A stretch of DNA of 64,000 nucleotides from Rotaria sp. Silwood1 (lineage: Eukaryota; Rotifera; Eurotatoria; Philodinida; Philodinidae): the NCBI GenBank assembly GCA_905250075.1, contig CAJNOP010000275.1, positions 124,001 through 188,000 of the forward strand. The letters are read 5' to 3'. Under the pieces are notes generated by a model. It saw only the letters and a list, made by a program, of their open reading frames with translations, made no database searches and was not told where the DNA came from. How positions within the stretch are numbered: position 1 is the first letter of the stretch; each line of letters begins with the position of its first letter. Shown in pieces: positions 23,594-34,523 of the stretch. A program made the position numbers and the translations under genes.

Positions 23594-24275
23594 TATGTTT
23601 CGTTCTACTTCTCCACAGCACCATCCTTTTTTATTTACACTTCATCTAATCCCAAACTCGGCTTAATTCGAAAAACCATTAGATCTATAGCATGAGAATT
23701 CTCAACGGGGATTTCTAAACCAAAGCTTCGTTGTGAACTATTTCTGATTTCTTCAATTTCATTCTGCAGCTGAAAAATCTGAGTCTTATCGAAATACTTC
23801 GTTAAGAAAATATTAGTGCAGTTTTCTCAAAAAAACTGTTTCTACATTAAGGAAACAATTTTCGAAAAAAAAGTGTTTTTCTGACCCCCGCAAAAAAAAA
23901 AATTTTTGAAAAAAACTACAGGTGTTTTCGAAAAAATTTATTTTTTCTCAAAAAGTCTGTTTCTGCATTAAAAAAAATTTCGAAAAAAATGTTTTTTTAA
24001 CCAGCCACAAACAGACAGACAAACGCATTTTAGTTTTTTTCATATGACCCTCCCTACAGTCGAGGGAACAATATTAAATGTATCAGTTTCCTTCACTCGG
24101 TAACTTCCCACTCCTTGTATCGGTGAAAACCAGTGCATACCGGTTCATACTGGTTTACGCGTTAAAGCCATTATCGGTTCATATCGGTTACCATTTACTC
24201 GATTAATCGATCGAACCAGTTATTATTTAATTGGTTCGCCGGTCCGACCGGTTATCGTCACTGTTACATCCCTAA

Positions 24276-24603
24276 TAATTGCATGATTGAAATGTTAAAT
24301 ACTGCTATACCGACCAAATTCAGAACGAGAAAGAAAAATCTGTCAACATGTTTCAGCGTACGTATTACTACCTACCTCTCATAAGTATCGATAACCAAAA
24401 ATTTCAATCATTATGTTTTATTAGCTACGAAGAGGGAGGGAATGACAGGTATCTACAATTGGATCACGTTTAATACTAAATCTAACAATGGATTTTAGTT
24501 TCATAAATACGCATGTTATAGGGCATAAGAGAGTACTAATGCTAATAGCATTTTCACGATCTGTGAATTTCGCTGTCGAAATGTATGCACTGACTTTTAG
24601 GGA
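24276..24603. other. Intergenic, no gene seen
   Basis: Unremarkable AT-rich sequence between two elements. Confidence 0.4.
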
Positions 24604-24611
24604 GGCAAGGC

Positions 24612-25063
24612 TAGGCATCTGCAAAGTGGTCCCGGGACCGGGACCAAAATTTTGACTTTTACCGGGACCGGGACTAAAATTTTACTTTTGCCGGGACCGG
24701 GACCGGGACCAAAATTTTCAAGCTAGTCCCGGTATTATTTTTTATCAGAAACTCGATTCTGCGTTTAGGTATTTCTTCTATTTTTGTGATCAGAAATCTA
24801 AAAAAACAGCAATTTTCTTTACAATTCTGATAAAAATTTTCATCGATCCTCGTTTCAGTTCCAAGAATCGGAATTTTTTCACCATAATACAATTTTTAAC
24901 TGGCATCGAGTCCAGACCGGGACCGGGACCGGGACCAAAAAAAAATTGGGCCGGGACCGGGACTGAAGAAAAATTTTGACCGGGACCGGGACCGGGACTA
25001 AAACATTTTTCACCGGGACGGGACCGGGACCGGGACCAAAAAAACTGATTTTGCAGATGTCTA
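24612..25063. mobile_element. 452-bp hAT-like MITE with GGGACC repeats, 8-bp TSD
   Basis: The ends are TAGGCATCTGCAAA and (complement) TAGACATCTGCAAA. The 8-bp sequence GGCAAGGC lies directly outside both ends (24604-24611 and 25064-25071). An 8-bp duplication and TAG-type ends fit the hAT superfamily. Both subterminal regions are tandem GGGACC units in AAAATTTT context, inverted between halves. No transposase is present. Confidence 0.88.
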
Positions 25064-25071
25064 GGCAAGGC

Positions 25072-25895
25072 ACCAAATTTCTACTTTTACACCTCAAAAC
25101 TATACGACAATTCATATAAGTTAGGATCGATGTTCAATACTTTATCTCAAACTCGTTGGACGAAACTGAAAACGAAACTCAATATTCAAACCTAAACCCA
25201 GACGGTTTGGGTTTGGTGCATGCCTAATCACGATTAATTGTCGATTTTCTTTGCCATGTAGAAACTCTACTAATATCTCTCGAATCGTTCTATGTCAAAA
25301 GCCAGCTCGAACATATCTCGAATGATAGAAATTCTACTGACTTTCTATCAATTTTTTATCCAATCATTTTGAACTTTGTACATAAAAATTCTTGTCGAGA
25401 TTTTTCTTAAGCTTGATCGGATAGGTTATTGTGAAGGAAAAAATTCGTTTTTTAGGTGCTCATAGGCTGTATTTGTTCTACTCTATGAATAACAGGGAGA
25501 TATAGGAGGGATGTAAACAATTTTTATTTTCGCGATTTATCATAGAATGGAAAAACCGACTGCACTCAATGTAGAAAAAAAAGTGAAAGTGCGACTTTCT
25601 ATAACGAATCTTATTTAATAAGATGCTTTCCAGGTTGCTCCGTCGAACGCCAAACTTCCGAGTTCGATTGCTCTTGGTCTTTGACAGCTATTCAAAAAAC
25701 AGTGCGCAAGTGAGTCCGTGCGTGATTCATGCATGTATTATAACATATATCCGCACGCATGATGTCCGAGACGCTCAGTCGCATACAACTACGCCCTCTG
25801 ACAAATTATTTATGCTCTTTTACAATCTTTAATTGGTTCATTTGAATTCCACTTTAAATTCTATCCTACTTTACACTAATACAATTCTCAACCGG
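25072..25895. other. Intergenic, no gene seen
   Basis: No supported gene. A 69-codon frame at 25623 has no recognisable features. Confidence 0.4.
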
Positions 25896-26253
25896 CTACC
25901 CGAGCAGACAGACATATCGATTTTTCTGGTTGTTACGAACAAAAAAGGAATAAACTCTCAGATTTTTTGTCTATATTAGTTTTCAGCATAATTGTCACAC
26001 AAACTGGAGTTATTACCCATTTTTTTGAGCGAAATTTCAAGCTTTTGAGGCGCTTTTGCTCTTGTTTTGTTTTTCCATAAATCTTATGCGAGTCTTTTGC
26101 TGAAAACTCAGTATTTTGCTCAAAAAATGGGTGAAAGCTCCAGTTTGTGTGACAACTATGCTGAAAACTGATATAGACAAAAAAACCGAGAGTTTGTTCC
26201 TTTTTTGTTCATAAAAACGAGAAAAATCGATATGTCTGTCTACTTGAGTACTT
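25896..26253. mobile_element. 358-bp foldback element
   Basis: The left arm starts TACCCGAGCAGACAGACATA with TCGATTTTTC; the right arm ends GAAAAATCGATATGTCTGTC and TACTTGAGTA. The arms (about 130 bp) also share GGAATAAACTCTC/GAGAGTTTGTTCC and ACACAAACTGGAG/CTCCAGTTTGTGT. The loop is about 90 bp. Confidence 0.8.
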
Positions 26254-27654
26254 CATATTTCAAATATATTTCGACGAAAAAAAAATAGCCGATATTATAG
26301 ACATTTGCCCTATTTTATTTGAGAATTAAAACATAAAATAAAATAAAAATATTTTGAATTAATTGAATTTTCTTCTGACCTCAATCTTGTCACAGAAATA
26401 AAACGAAAATAATAATGAAATTGTATCACTCATTCTCATAACTAAATGAATTAACATATTTGAACAGATAAAAGAAGAGTAATACGAGAATATTTCCAAA
26501 CATTCATCATCATTGTATTATTTATCGAAAATTTTCCAGAAGAAAAAATCACTCAAGAAGTAATAAAATTCTACAAAAAAAAAGCTCAACTAATAATTTA
26601 CATTTCATTCTCTTTAGAAGACGTATTTTATTTTTAAATTTTTATCAGATGATATTTGTTTTCTTTTGATTAAGTGATTTCATCTCTCAAGTCGTGTGTG
26701 AAAGGAGGATGTCCGAACACTGAGGATGACAGACTTGTATATATCCATGCACGTGCGACATTGATGATATCTTTCACAACAACGTGACGTGAGCAGATAA
26801 ATGACGTTCTGGAATATTTTCTTTTGAAAAATTCCCAAAAATAATGAAATCAAATGATAAGTCATCAAAAGACACTGTCGTAAGAAAATATTTACACATT
26901 TTAAAAAACTGATGATTCAACTCTCGATCAATTAGTAACACTTTGTGAGAAATGAATAAATACTCAATGAGTCATTTTCTCTGATTCTTTTTTTGACGTG
27001 AATAATGCATATTGTATGAGGTACGTGCACTTTCATAAGACAAATTTTTTCGATTGGAAACGTCTATAATATGTATACACACCGACGATATTTACATTGC
27101 AATTTTTTATTACTGTAATAAGATATATTCATAATTAAAATTCCGTTTTTATTTACTGCAAAATCGTTATAAATATGGTATACAGGATGAGGATGAAGGT
27201 GAGAGTGAGAACGAAAGAGATAAGATTACATTGCTCACCCTCACCTTCACTCTGTATACCAAGAAAAAGTATTTTGTGTACTAGAGCAGCTGAAAAGTGT
27301 ATACATTTTTTGAGACACCCTGTATTCTCTTAAACTTTAGATTACTATCTCGATATATTACAAATTTAATCAGGTGCGTAAATCAAAAATGTTTAGTTTG
27401 TTTTTACAATATCCTAGAGTTAACTCTGCAGATTGAAATGAGAAAGTAAAAAAAGTTGAATGAGGGCTATAATTTGCAGACTTGTAATAGTTAATATGTT
27501 GTCCTAATTCATACTATTTACTGGTGCTATAAATACTAAAATATGCGAATGGCGTCTCCTCTTAGCACTTTTCAACAGAATGAAATTGCCATCAACCTAT
27601 GACCGTATTTCGAAACTTTATTGATTTATTTTAGGATTTCAGTGAAATTCAACA
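26254..27654. other. Upstream region of the RING-CH gene
   Basis: AT-rich with no gene. It contains a short purine-rich hairpin (27177-27260) and a lone mariner-type end: TGAGACACCCTGTA at about 27327-27340, the complement of TACAGGGTGTCTCA, with no partner. TTTATTTTAG at 27626-27635 may be a 5' UTR splice acceptor for the downstream gene. Confidence 0.45.
27177..27260. repeat. Purine-rich hairpin with GGTATACAG ends
   Basis: GGTATACAGGATGAGGATGA and GGTGAGAGTGAG pair with CTCACCCTCACCTTCACTCT and GTATACC across a loop of about 30 bp. The architecture (six-base purine-rich units, then their complement) resembles the telomere-like hairpins, with a different unit. Confidence 0.8.
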
Positions 27655-28776
27655 ATGTCGGCGATAAACGAAAATGAATTGTTGTCTGAACGCAATCAGT
27701 TAAGGCAATGCCGAATATGTTTGGACAATGGCAATCTTGATGACATAATTAGTCCATGTGTATGTAGCGGTGGTTCAGCTTATGTTCATCGGAAATGTTT
27801 AAACCATTGGCGGTCTCGAAATGCAAATGGAAGAGGTTTCAAATTTTGCGATATATGTCACTTCGAATACGTGGTGGAAACTATTATAAGTGATCCAGTA
27901 TCCGAGAGAAAAAGACTAATCAAGTATCGTTTATTTGTAATTCGTGATTTATCAGCGATTATTTTACTAATTCAACTGGTTAATATTGTTTTAGCATACT
28001 TATTAAAAACTATTGATAAAAACAATAGTAACATGAAAAACCTCTTTCACAATTCAATGAATGAATTTACCATTTATTACTTGAGCGCTTGTATATTGTT
28101 GTTGGCCATCTTAGGCCTTTTCGGCTTAATTAGATTGTGTTACACGTACTGGACAGGTGATAATGATGATGGTACAAATAACCGTTATAGCAGCAGCAGT
28201 AGCGATACTATTTTGTGTGATTGGCCCAGCAGTGGTAGCAATGCTACTGGTACAAATAGCTATCAAAGCAGTAGTACTAGCAGTAGCAGTAGCTGTAGCA
28301 CTAGCAGTGGGACTAGCTGTCGTACTATCATTAGCACTAGCAGTAACAGTAGCACTAACATTGGCACTAACTGCAGCAGTAGCAGTGGCACTAGTAGTGG
28401 TACTAGCTGTAGCACTAGCAGTAGCAGTGGCACTAGTAGTGGTACTAGCTGTAGCACTAGCGGTAGCAGTGGCACTAGTAGTGGTACTAGCTGTAGCACT
28501 AGCAGTAGCAGTGGCACTAGTAGTGGTACTAGCAGTAGCACTGACGATGACTGTTGTTTTGTCGTCGTAGCAGCTATTGTATTAGTATTTGCTGTCGTTG
28601 GAATATTCGTTGGAATAATCTTAAGCATAAACATTGTAAGAAAAATAATGAAACATCATGCTGGTGAATTATGGTTACAACAAGAAGCAGAAAAGTACAT
28701 TGTTAAAGATTTTCAAGGAAAAAGAAAAGAATTAGAAAAATATAATAAGATCAATCGTACTTCTTTGAGCACCTAG
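27655..28776 (+). CDS. Membrane-bound RING-CH (MARCH-like) E3 ubiquitin ligase, 373 aa
   Basis: Intronless in the coding part. Residues about 19-70 form a RING-CH finger (CRIC, CVCSGG, HRKCLNHW, CDIC; C4HC3 order) with the Trp typical of MARCH proteins, which transfer ubiquitin to membrane proteins. Two hydrophobic helices follow (AIILLIQLVNIVLAYLL and YYLSACILLLAILGLFGLI), then a region of about 125 residues almost wholly Ser, Thr, Gly and Cys encoded by AGCAGTRGCACTAG-type repeats (28185-28545). A third helix (VVVAAIVLVFAVVGIFVGII) and a basic tail follow. The repeats encode an Ala/Val/Leu hydrophobic stretch in the next frame, so expansion or slippage may have altered the original protein. 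It probably acts at an endomembrane with an E2. Confidence 0.88.
   Translation: MSAINENELLSERNQLRQCRICLDNGNLDDIISPCVCSGGSAYVHRKCLNHWRSRNANGRGFKFCDICHFEYVVETIISDPVSERKRLIKYRLFVIRDLSAIILLIQLVNIVLAYLLKTIDKNNSNMKNLFHNSMNEFTIYYLSACILLLAILGLFGLIRLCYTYWTGDNDDGTNNRYSSSSSDTILCDWPSSGSNATGTNSYQSSSTSSSSSCSTSSGTSCRTIISTSSNSSTNIGTNCSSSSGTSSGTSCSTSSSSGTSSGTSCSTSGSSGTSSGTSCSTSSSSGTSSGTSSSTDDDCCFVVVAAIVLVFAVVGIFVGIILSINIVRKIMKHHAGELWLQQEAEKYIVKDFQGKRKELEKYNKINRTSLST
28185..28545 (+). repeat. Coding Ser/Thr/Gly repeat in the RING-CH gene
   Basis: Degenerate trinucleotide and 42-base tandem units (AGCAGTAGCAGTGGCACTAG and TAGTGGTACTAGCTGTAGC) repeat at least three times almost exactly at 28400-28540. The +1 frame is also open for about 137 codons. 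Confidence 0.85.
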
Positions 28777-29034
28777 ATAATCAATGTTGATAATGATTTT
28801 ATTCAATATTAAACTTTGTCATTAACTGAAATTTACTATTCATCTTCAATTGAATCAAATTTATATTTTCAGTGACTACATTAGGTGGAAAATTATTCAT
28901 TCATAAATAAAACGAACAAAAAGCAGTTCTAATAAATTCTGTGCCATTTTGAATATAATAACTAAGAGAATGTTTAAAATCTGTTTTATCTTTCAATTCG
29001 TCTTATAATCGAACTTGAATTGTATGTGTTTCAT
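28777..29034. other. 3' flank of the RING-CH gene
   Basis: AT-rich probable 3' UTR and spacer; AATAAA-like words occur near 28903-28912. Confidence 0.4.
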
Positions 29035-29299
29035 CCAAGGGGGAAAAAGCAGATTTTAAGATTTTAAGATTTTAAAAGATTTAGAAAGATTTTAAAAGAT
29101 TTTAAACGATTTTGAAAGATTTCAAAGGATTTCAAAAGGTTTTGAAAGATTTTGAGAGATTTTGAAAGATTTTAAAAGATTTTGAGAGATTTTACAGGTT
29201 TTGAAAGATTTGAAAGATTTGAAGATTTGAAGAAGCTGGACTATTTTATTTAATGGCACTTAACTAAAATAGGAGTGGAAAGCTACCATTATCGAGTAA

Positions 29300-30427
29300 C
29301 TGGTAACGGTGCTCTTGGGGCCATAAGTCCTACTTTAGGAGCGTACCCTTGGCTCCTGAAGTACTATTATGGGAGGTACGCTTGAGTCCTCAAGTCCTAT
29401 ACTAGGGGGGGGGGGGGGGGGGGGAGGTACTATTAGGTCCCTACGTTTATACTAGGGGGTGCCTCGGGGTTCTCAAGTACTATAAGAGCGGCATAGTCAC
29501 GCGTTATGGAATTTCATTTTTTTACATTGCAATACTTATATCTCATCAAAGATAAAGGCAAATTCCCTGAAATTTTTATGATACATAGAGACCATTTGAA
29601 TCTATTACCAATAAAAATTTTATCGATTTATATGCACGCAAGGGTGATCTATTAAAAATATTCTGCCCGTTGCGGAATTTCAAAAAATGGAAATTTTTTT
29701 AGAGTAAGTCGAGAGACAAGTATTTTACTGCGCAAGGAAGTTACATACAACTAAAAGCTATGTATACAAATTGTTCAGTTTTCTACAAGCTTTCAAAATA
29801 TTGGTTCATTTCTGAACAGAGTATCATTACATCAAACAAAAACCTGTAAATACTGTCTGTTACGGAATTTGAATCGTTACGAAATTTCGTCTTTCTGTCG
29901 ATTTTCTAATGGGGATAGTTTGACATCTTGAAATTTTCAATTACCACGATAAAAACTTATCTTTTCCGCAATCCAAGAGCAGCACACAGACAGTTTTACC
30001 ATCCGAATATGTCAGTTTCACTCTCATAACGAAATGACATTAAAAGTTCTATCTATTTTTCAGACAAAAGAATGAAATGTAACCGAGTTCGACACTGAAT
30101 TTTTTGATGAGATTAGTCAAAAAAAATCTTGTTGAACGGCTGTTGGATTAAAATAGGGTTTACAGCTCTGGTCGGCAGAGTGTCTCTTAGTTTGCAACAT
30201 GTTTCGTAAACCGTCGGTGGTGCACTTTTGACTTTACAGAGAGTTTTTTTTTTATTTTTGTGAGTTTAAACCTTCCCCAAGCGAGAGTGACCGATGCGTG
30301 GTCATGCCAATAGGGAGATACCCTTGGGGTCACAAGTTCTACCATACGTAAATTCCCTTGCGTCCTGAATTCCTATGCTAGGTGGTCCTCTTGGGTCTCC
30401 AGGTTCTATATTAGGGGTACCGATGGG
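29300..30427. repeat. Left 34-bp arrays and spacer of the large element
   Basis: Units of the type CTCAAGTCCTATACTAGGGG and GGTACCCTTGG occur at 29300-29480 and 30300-30425. The spacer 29500-30290 is unique-looking AT-rich sequence with a few repeats of TTACGGAATTTC type. No gene. Confidence 0.65.
29406..29424. repeat. Poly-G run
   Basis: About 18-19 consecutive G lie inside the 34-bp array of the large element. The length is likely unreliable in the assembly. Confidence 0.8.
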
Positions 30428-30883
30428 TAGAGACCTGCGGAGTACTCCGAAATCCGATTCTAACTGCCGCTCCATCGAAGTCGCAGTTAAAAGCGGGTTT
30501 ACTGAAAATATTTTTCGGAGGCTGATCTGACTCCGATTCGACTCAGAAAATTTTTTCGAATTATCTCATCTCTGATGAAATTTTGCTATTTCATATAACA
30601 ATAAGTTTACTTATATATGCAAACAAGAAAAAATGATAACACTTACCTAGCTCTTCAGTTTGACAAACAAAAAGAAAGAAAGATAACAGTTGGCACATAT
30701 TTTAAGAACGAGTTGCAAGAGAAAAACCCATGTTGATAACGTTTCGGCCGTATCTTTCGAAAGACCGACCTCATTAAAGCATAATTTCGTCAATGGGAAT
30801 ATATTTCAATTTTATCAGAAGTAGTACAATTCTCTGGATCATCAACTTTCGATTTCTTGGATATCGTACACGTCGGAAACCTC

Positions 30884-32456
30884 TTACCCATGTAAATATT
30901 TTTTGCCTCAAAACGCGTCTGAAACGCGTTTCATTTGCGTGCGAAACGCTAAGAGTGAACGCGTTTGAACGCGTCCCCAGTGAAACAAACGAAGCGTTTA
31001 AACGCGATTTATTTTAGAAACGCGTGTGAATGCGCTTCTAGCTTGACTTGCGTTCAAACGCATTTTTAGCGAAAACGCGTCCCAGATGAAACATTTAATG
31101 CGTCTGGACGCGTTTCATAAAAAAACTAAAAATTTTGAAAAAAATATGATAATCCATTTCAGATTCGAACTGAGTTGCCACCATCAATATTTTTTGATGG
31201 TCTTAGCCTTCCCTGGCAAATGGATTAGATTTTACCTTAAGCGACGACGATCAGATTTGAACAGATGAACCAGTGATTAGAAGTCGTTCATACATACCGC
31301 TGAGTTATACTAACCCGAAAACTTGTCTTATTCAAAATAAAATATATTTGAAGACGAATTTCATCGGTTAAATACTTTATTTTAACAAGATGTATTTTTT
31401 TCGAATTCAAGAGTCTTAACACGTAAGATGACTTTTCAGTTATTTTTTTAAATAAGTTTTTTATTTTTTTAATAAAATAACATCTTTTTTTATCATCTAC
31501 TACACATAAAAAAATATTACGATCTTTTTTATTGCACTGGTAATATGATAAATAATTTTATCGAAAAATTTAATGAATAGATAATTATTGACAAGCAATT
31601 TGGTAGAAATATATGATGAAAAGTTACTAATAATATTATTTAAATAGTAGTATTTAACAATATTCTGAAAGGGCATTGCATAGCTGGAAACTATTACAAT
31701 ATTATCTAACTATTTTTCTTACAAACTTTAGAGAAATATGGACTGTTCACCCTATGTTTAATTGAATTTTGTCTATTTTAACGTCATCTCGACATTCTTT
31801 ATTAGAAGTCTAATGAAGTTTAGATGAATAAAATACATGTAAGCTGATGATTTTGATTATGCAGTTAACTCTTCTAGAGCAGCAATTTTTGGGTAAAATC
31901 GCGTCCGATACACAAAAAATAAACACTTTCAAAGGCACTCGAAAATATGATTGCGTCCTAACGCGAGCGAAAAACATATTTAAGACACGTTTGAACGCAG
32001 TTCGTAAGCAAAATTTTTTTAAACGCATTAAATTTTTTTCAGAAACGTGTCGAAACGCGGTTCATTTTTTTCTGATTGCGTTTAAACGCCTTGCATAGAA
32101 AACCTGCGTCCAGACGCGTTTCAAAACTTTTTCTAACTGCGTCTCAACGCTTCTCATATTACACCACGTTTGAACGCGTTCAGTCAAACTCTTATTAAAC
32201 ACGTACAAACGCAATTTCAATATGAAACGCGTTGAGACGCGGTTCATAGTTTTTTTACAATTGCGTTTCAACACGTTGCATACAAAAACTGCGTTCAGAC
32301 GCGTTTCAAAAGTTTTCTAACTGCGTCTCAACACGTTTCATATTAAAAATGCATTTGAATGCGTTGTGAACCCGTTTTTAACTGCGTCTAGACGCGTTTT
32401 GTTGTGAAACCGCGTTTCAACGCATCGATCTTGCGTTTCGTGATTACATGGGTTAG
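30884..32456. mobile_element. 1.57-kb nested element with CGCGTTT subterminal repeats
   Basis: Ends CTTACCCATGTAA and (right) TTACATGGGTTAG are inverted. Both flanks are packed with AAACGCGTTT/GCGTCTGGACGCG-type words (30903-31110 and 31890-32445), which are themselves palindromic. The centre (31120-31880) is AT-rich and holds a tRNA-like remnant. No coding sequence. Confidence 0.75.
31245..31316 (-). ncRNA. tRNA-Arg(UCU)-like remnant
   Basis: On the minus strand GGGTTAGTATAACTCAGCGG begins like a tRNA 5' half (A-box-like), CTTCTAA is the anticodon loop seen in tRNA-Arg(UCU), and CTGTTCAAATC is a B-box/T-arm. The T-arm pairs at four of five positions; the anticodon stem has two mismatches and no acceptor-stem partner follows. 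It is probably a pseudogene or a tRNA-derived SINE head inside the element. A second T-arm-like AGTTCGAATCTGA lies at 31162-31174. Confidence 0.45.
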
Positions 32457-33615
32457 TGATTCTTTTTATTTTCACTGAACAACAGATGTAAAAGAACTTC
32501 CAGATTAATCTGTTAATGATTCTTGGATTTTTCTTCACTTATTTGTTCCTTTACCGATTAGAGGTTGCATTATTATTACTGGTAGTAAGTAATAGCATAC
32601 AAGGTTATTAATTACTGTAGGTAATTAGAAATAATCTATGAAACTAGCAAAAGTCAGAAACTAAAAGTGTTATCAAGTCATATAGTATTAAAAGTAATAA
32701 CTCATAGAAGCAATATTGTTATTAGTGTATTACTAGTAATAAAGTATATAAAATGATTACCAATTATTGAGTAATAATAATAAAAAATAATTCGGTAAAA
32801 CCTTTACTAGCGAGCAGCTCTCTACAGTGGAAACCTCGTTATTATTAGCGTTTTTCACGAGTCCGAAAAGTCAATTGTTGCTGAAAATGGACGTCTCGAA
32901 GGTGAACATCTCTTTATTATGAACGTTTTTCAGTAGTCTCGATCATGCTCACTTTAGAGAGACTTCACTGTAGTAATGTAGCAACCTTATTATTGATTTC
33001 CACATGCTCTGAATTAAACAATACAATATATTTGAGATTTCCTTTTCTTCTATAAAAAAGGATTCGGAGTTTCTCGGAGCTGGAATCGGAGTCGAAAAGT
33101 AAAAAAGTTTCGAAGTTGAAGTTGAAATCGAAGTCGTAAAGAAGGAATTTTCGGAGTCGAAGTCAGAATCGGAATAAAAAAAATTGACTCCGCCCGTCTC
33201 TACCCTTGGATTCTCAGGTACTACTATGGGGAGGTATCATTGGAACCACAAGACCTACTATAAAGGATACTCTTGGATCCTCAAGTACTATTATAGCGAG
33301 GTACGCTTGAACCCTCAATTCCTATACTAAGCGGAGGTACCCTTCAGTCTTCAAGTCCTACTATAGAGGGCATCCTTGGGTTCTTAGGTACTACTATAGG
33401 GGAACGTTTGAATCCTCAAGATCTTCTAGAGGGGATAGTCTTGGATCCCCATGTCCCAAATTAGAAGGTATTCTTGGATTCTCTAGTTGTATACTAGGCG
33501 GTACTAGGAATCTGATCTTACCGTTACCAGGAAGCTGGTAGTGGGATAGTTTCCTAGTTCTAGGATTACAGTGAGGACAGTAACTTGTCAGTTACCCGGT
33601 GATTGTAACGATTAA

Positions 33616-34519
33616 GGGGACCCCCCCCCCCCTCAGAAATGAAGTCCCACTTGGGACCCTACGTTTGGGCTGAAATTTTCAGGAATGATTGATCTTAGTA
33701 AGAAACGTTTGTGATAAAAATTTCAGCTTGACATGTCCGACTAAAACACAATTTCGGCTGAGTTTCCTACCTTTCGGGAGAATCGAAATAACTCGGTCCA
33801 GAGAAGGGATAAAGAGCTCGAGCTGGTTTCAAATTGTAGCTAGCCTCTGTACGCAACTTTTCATCGGACGGAATTTTGAAACTTCCTTCCATTCATTTTT
33901 TATGAGTAATTTTGTGAGCATGCTTGCAAAATAAGCATAAAAAAGTGTGATTCTACGACAGCAAATCCCACTATTCTTAGTCCTGGGATTCAATATCAAA
34001 AATCCGCCCGATGAAAAGTTAGCTCTAATCAAGACCTTTAAAACAAAAAAAAAATCATGGATTATATGCCTAGCCGAGCGGGAGTTATTTCAATTTTTTT
34101 GTCTAGAAACCGTGTTTTGAGAAAAATGCTAAAGAAATTTTGGAGATGGATTTTTTCATTAAAATCCAGAATAAGTCATGTTGCAATGGTGTATTCCACT
34201 GGGGCGTCTGAAAGGACGTCACAGATGATGGCAACTAGCACCATCTGACATTGTGATCAGCATGAAAATGTTCTATTCCACGATAATGCTAGTGGAAACG
34301 CAATTTTTCTGAAACTGGAACCCTAAAAAACCCATGAAGTTTTCTACAAAAACATGGTAGTGGATTTTAAGTTTCATGCGATAAGTCTTTGATAATCTGA
34401 TCATTTTCCAAAAAACTATATATATTCTGAAAGAGGAAGCTTCGTTGCATCTTCCTGTAATAAAAACTCAACTTCAATATTTTGCCAAAAAAATCGATTT
34501 TCTGAGGGGGGGGGTCCCC
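33616..34519. mobile_element. 904-bp piggyBac-like MITE, TTAA on both sides
   Basis: TTAA (33612-33615) then GGGGACCCCCC, and GGGGGGTCCCC then TTAA (34520-34523). The inner bases CTCAGAAA and TTTTCTGAG extend the inverted repeat past a poly-C/poly-G run. TTAA target duplication with such ends is the piggyBac pattern. There is no transposase ORF. Confidence 0.8.
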
Positions 34520-34523
34520 TTAA

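Larger units (their letters stand above)
22140..24275. mobile_element. CCGGT-rich inverted-repeat element, about 2.1 kb, with a nested foldback
   Basis: The block ATCGGTATGCACTGGTTTTC then TCCGATACAATGGTTGGGAA (about 22223-22266) is inverted at 24100-24145 (CTTGTATCGGTGAAAACCAG, TGCATACCGG). Both sides are rich in ACCGGT-type words. The right end GACCGGTTATCGTCACTG with TTACATCCCTA looks like a typical element terminus; the left end is eroded. Interior: a foldback at 22331-22640, a GC-rich palindrome at 23536-23593, and no coding sequence. Confidence 0.65.
30428..33202. mobile_element. 2.78-kb nested element with TAGAGAC ends (hAT-like)
   Basis: Left TAGAGACCTGCGGAGT and right ACTCCGCCCGTCTCTA are inverted. 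The subterminal regions repeat ACTCCGATTC-type words, left against right inverted. The flanks CCGATGGG and CCCTTGGA are only loosely alike, so the proposed 8-bp duplication is weak. It splits a 34-bp array of the host element: the array resumes on the far side. It contains a further nested element at 30884-32456. Confidence 0.75.

Noticed and set aside
27300..27345. Mariner element
   Set aside because: Only one end-like motif (TACAGGGTGTCTCA on the minus strand) is seen; no partner end, arms or transposase.
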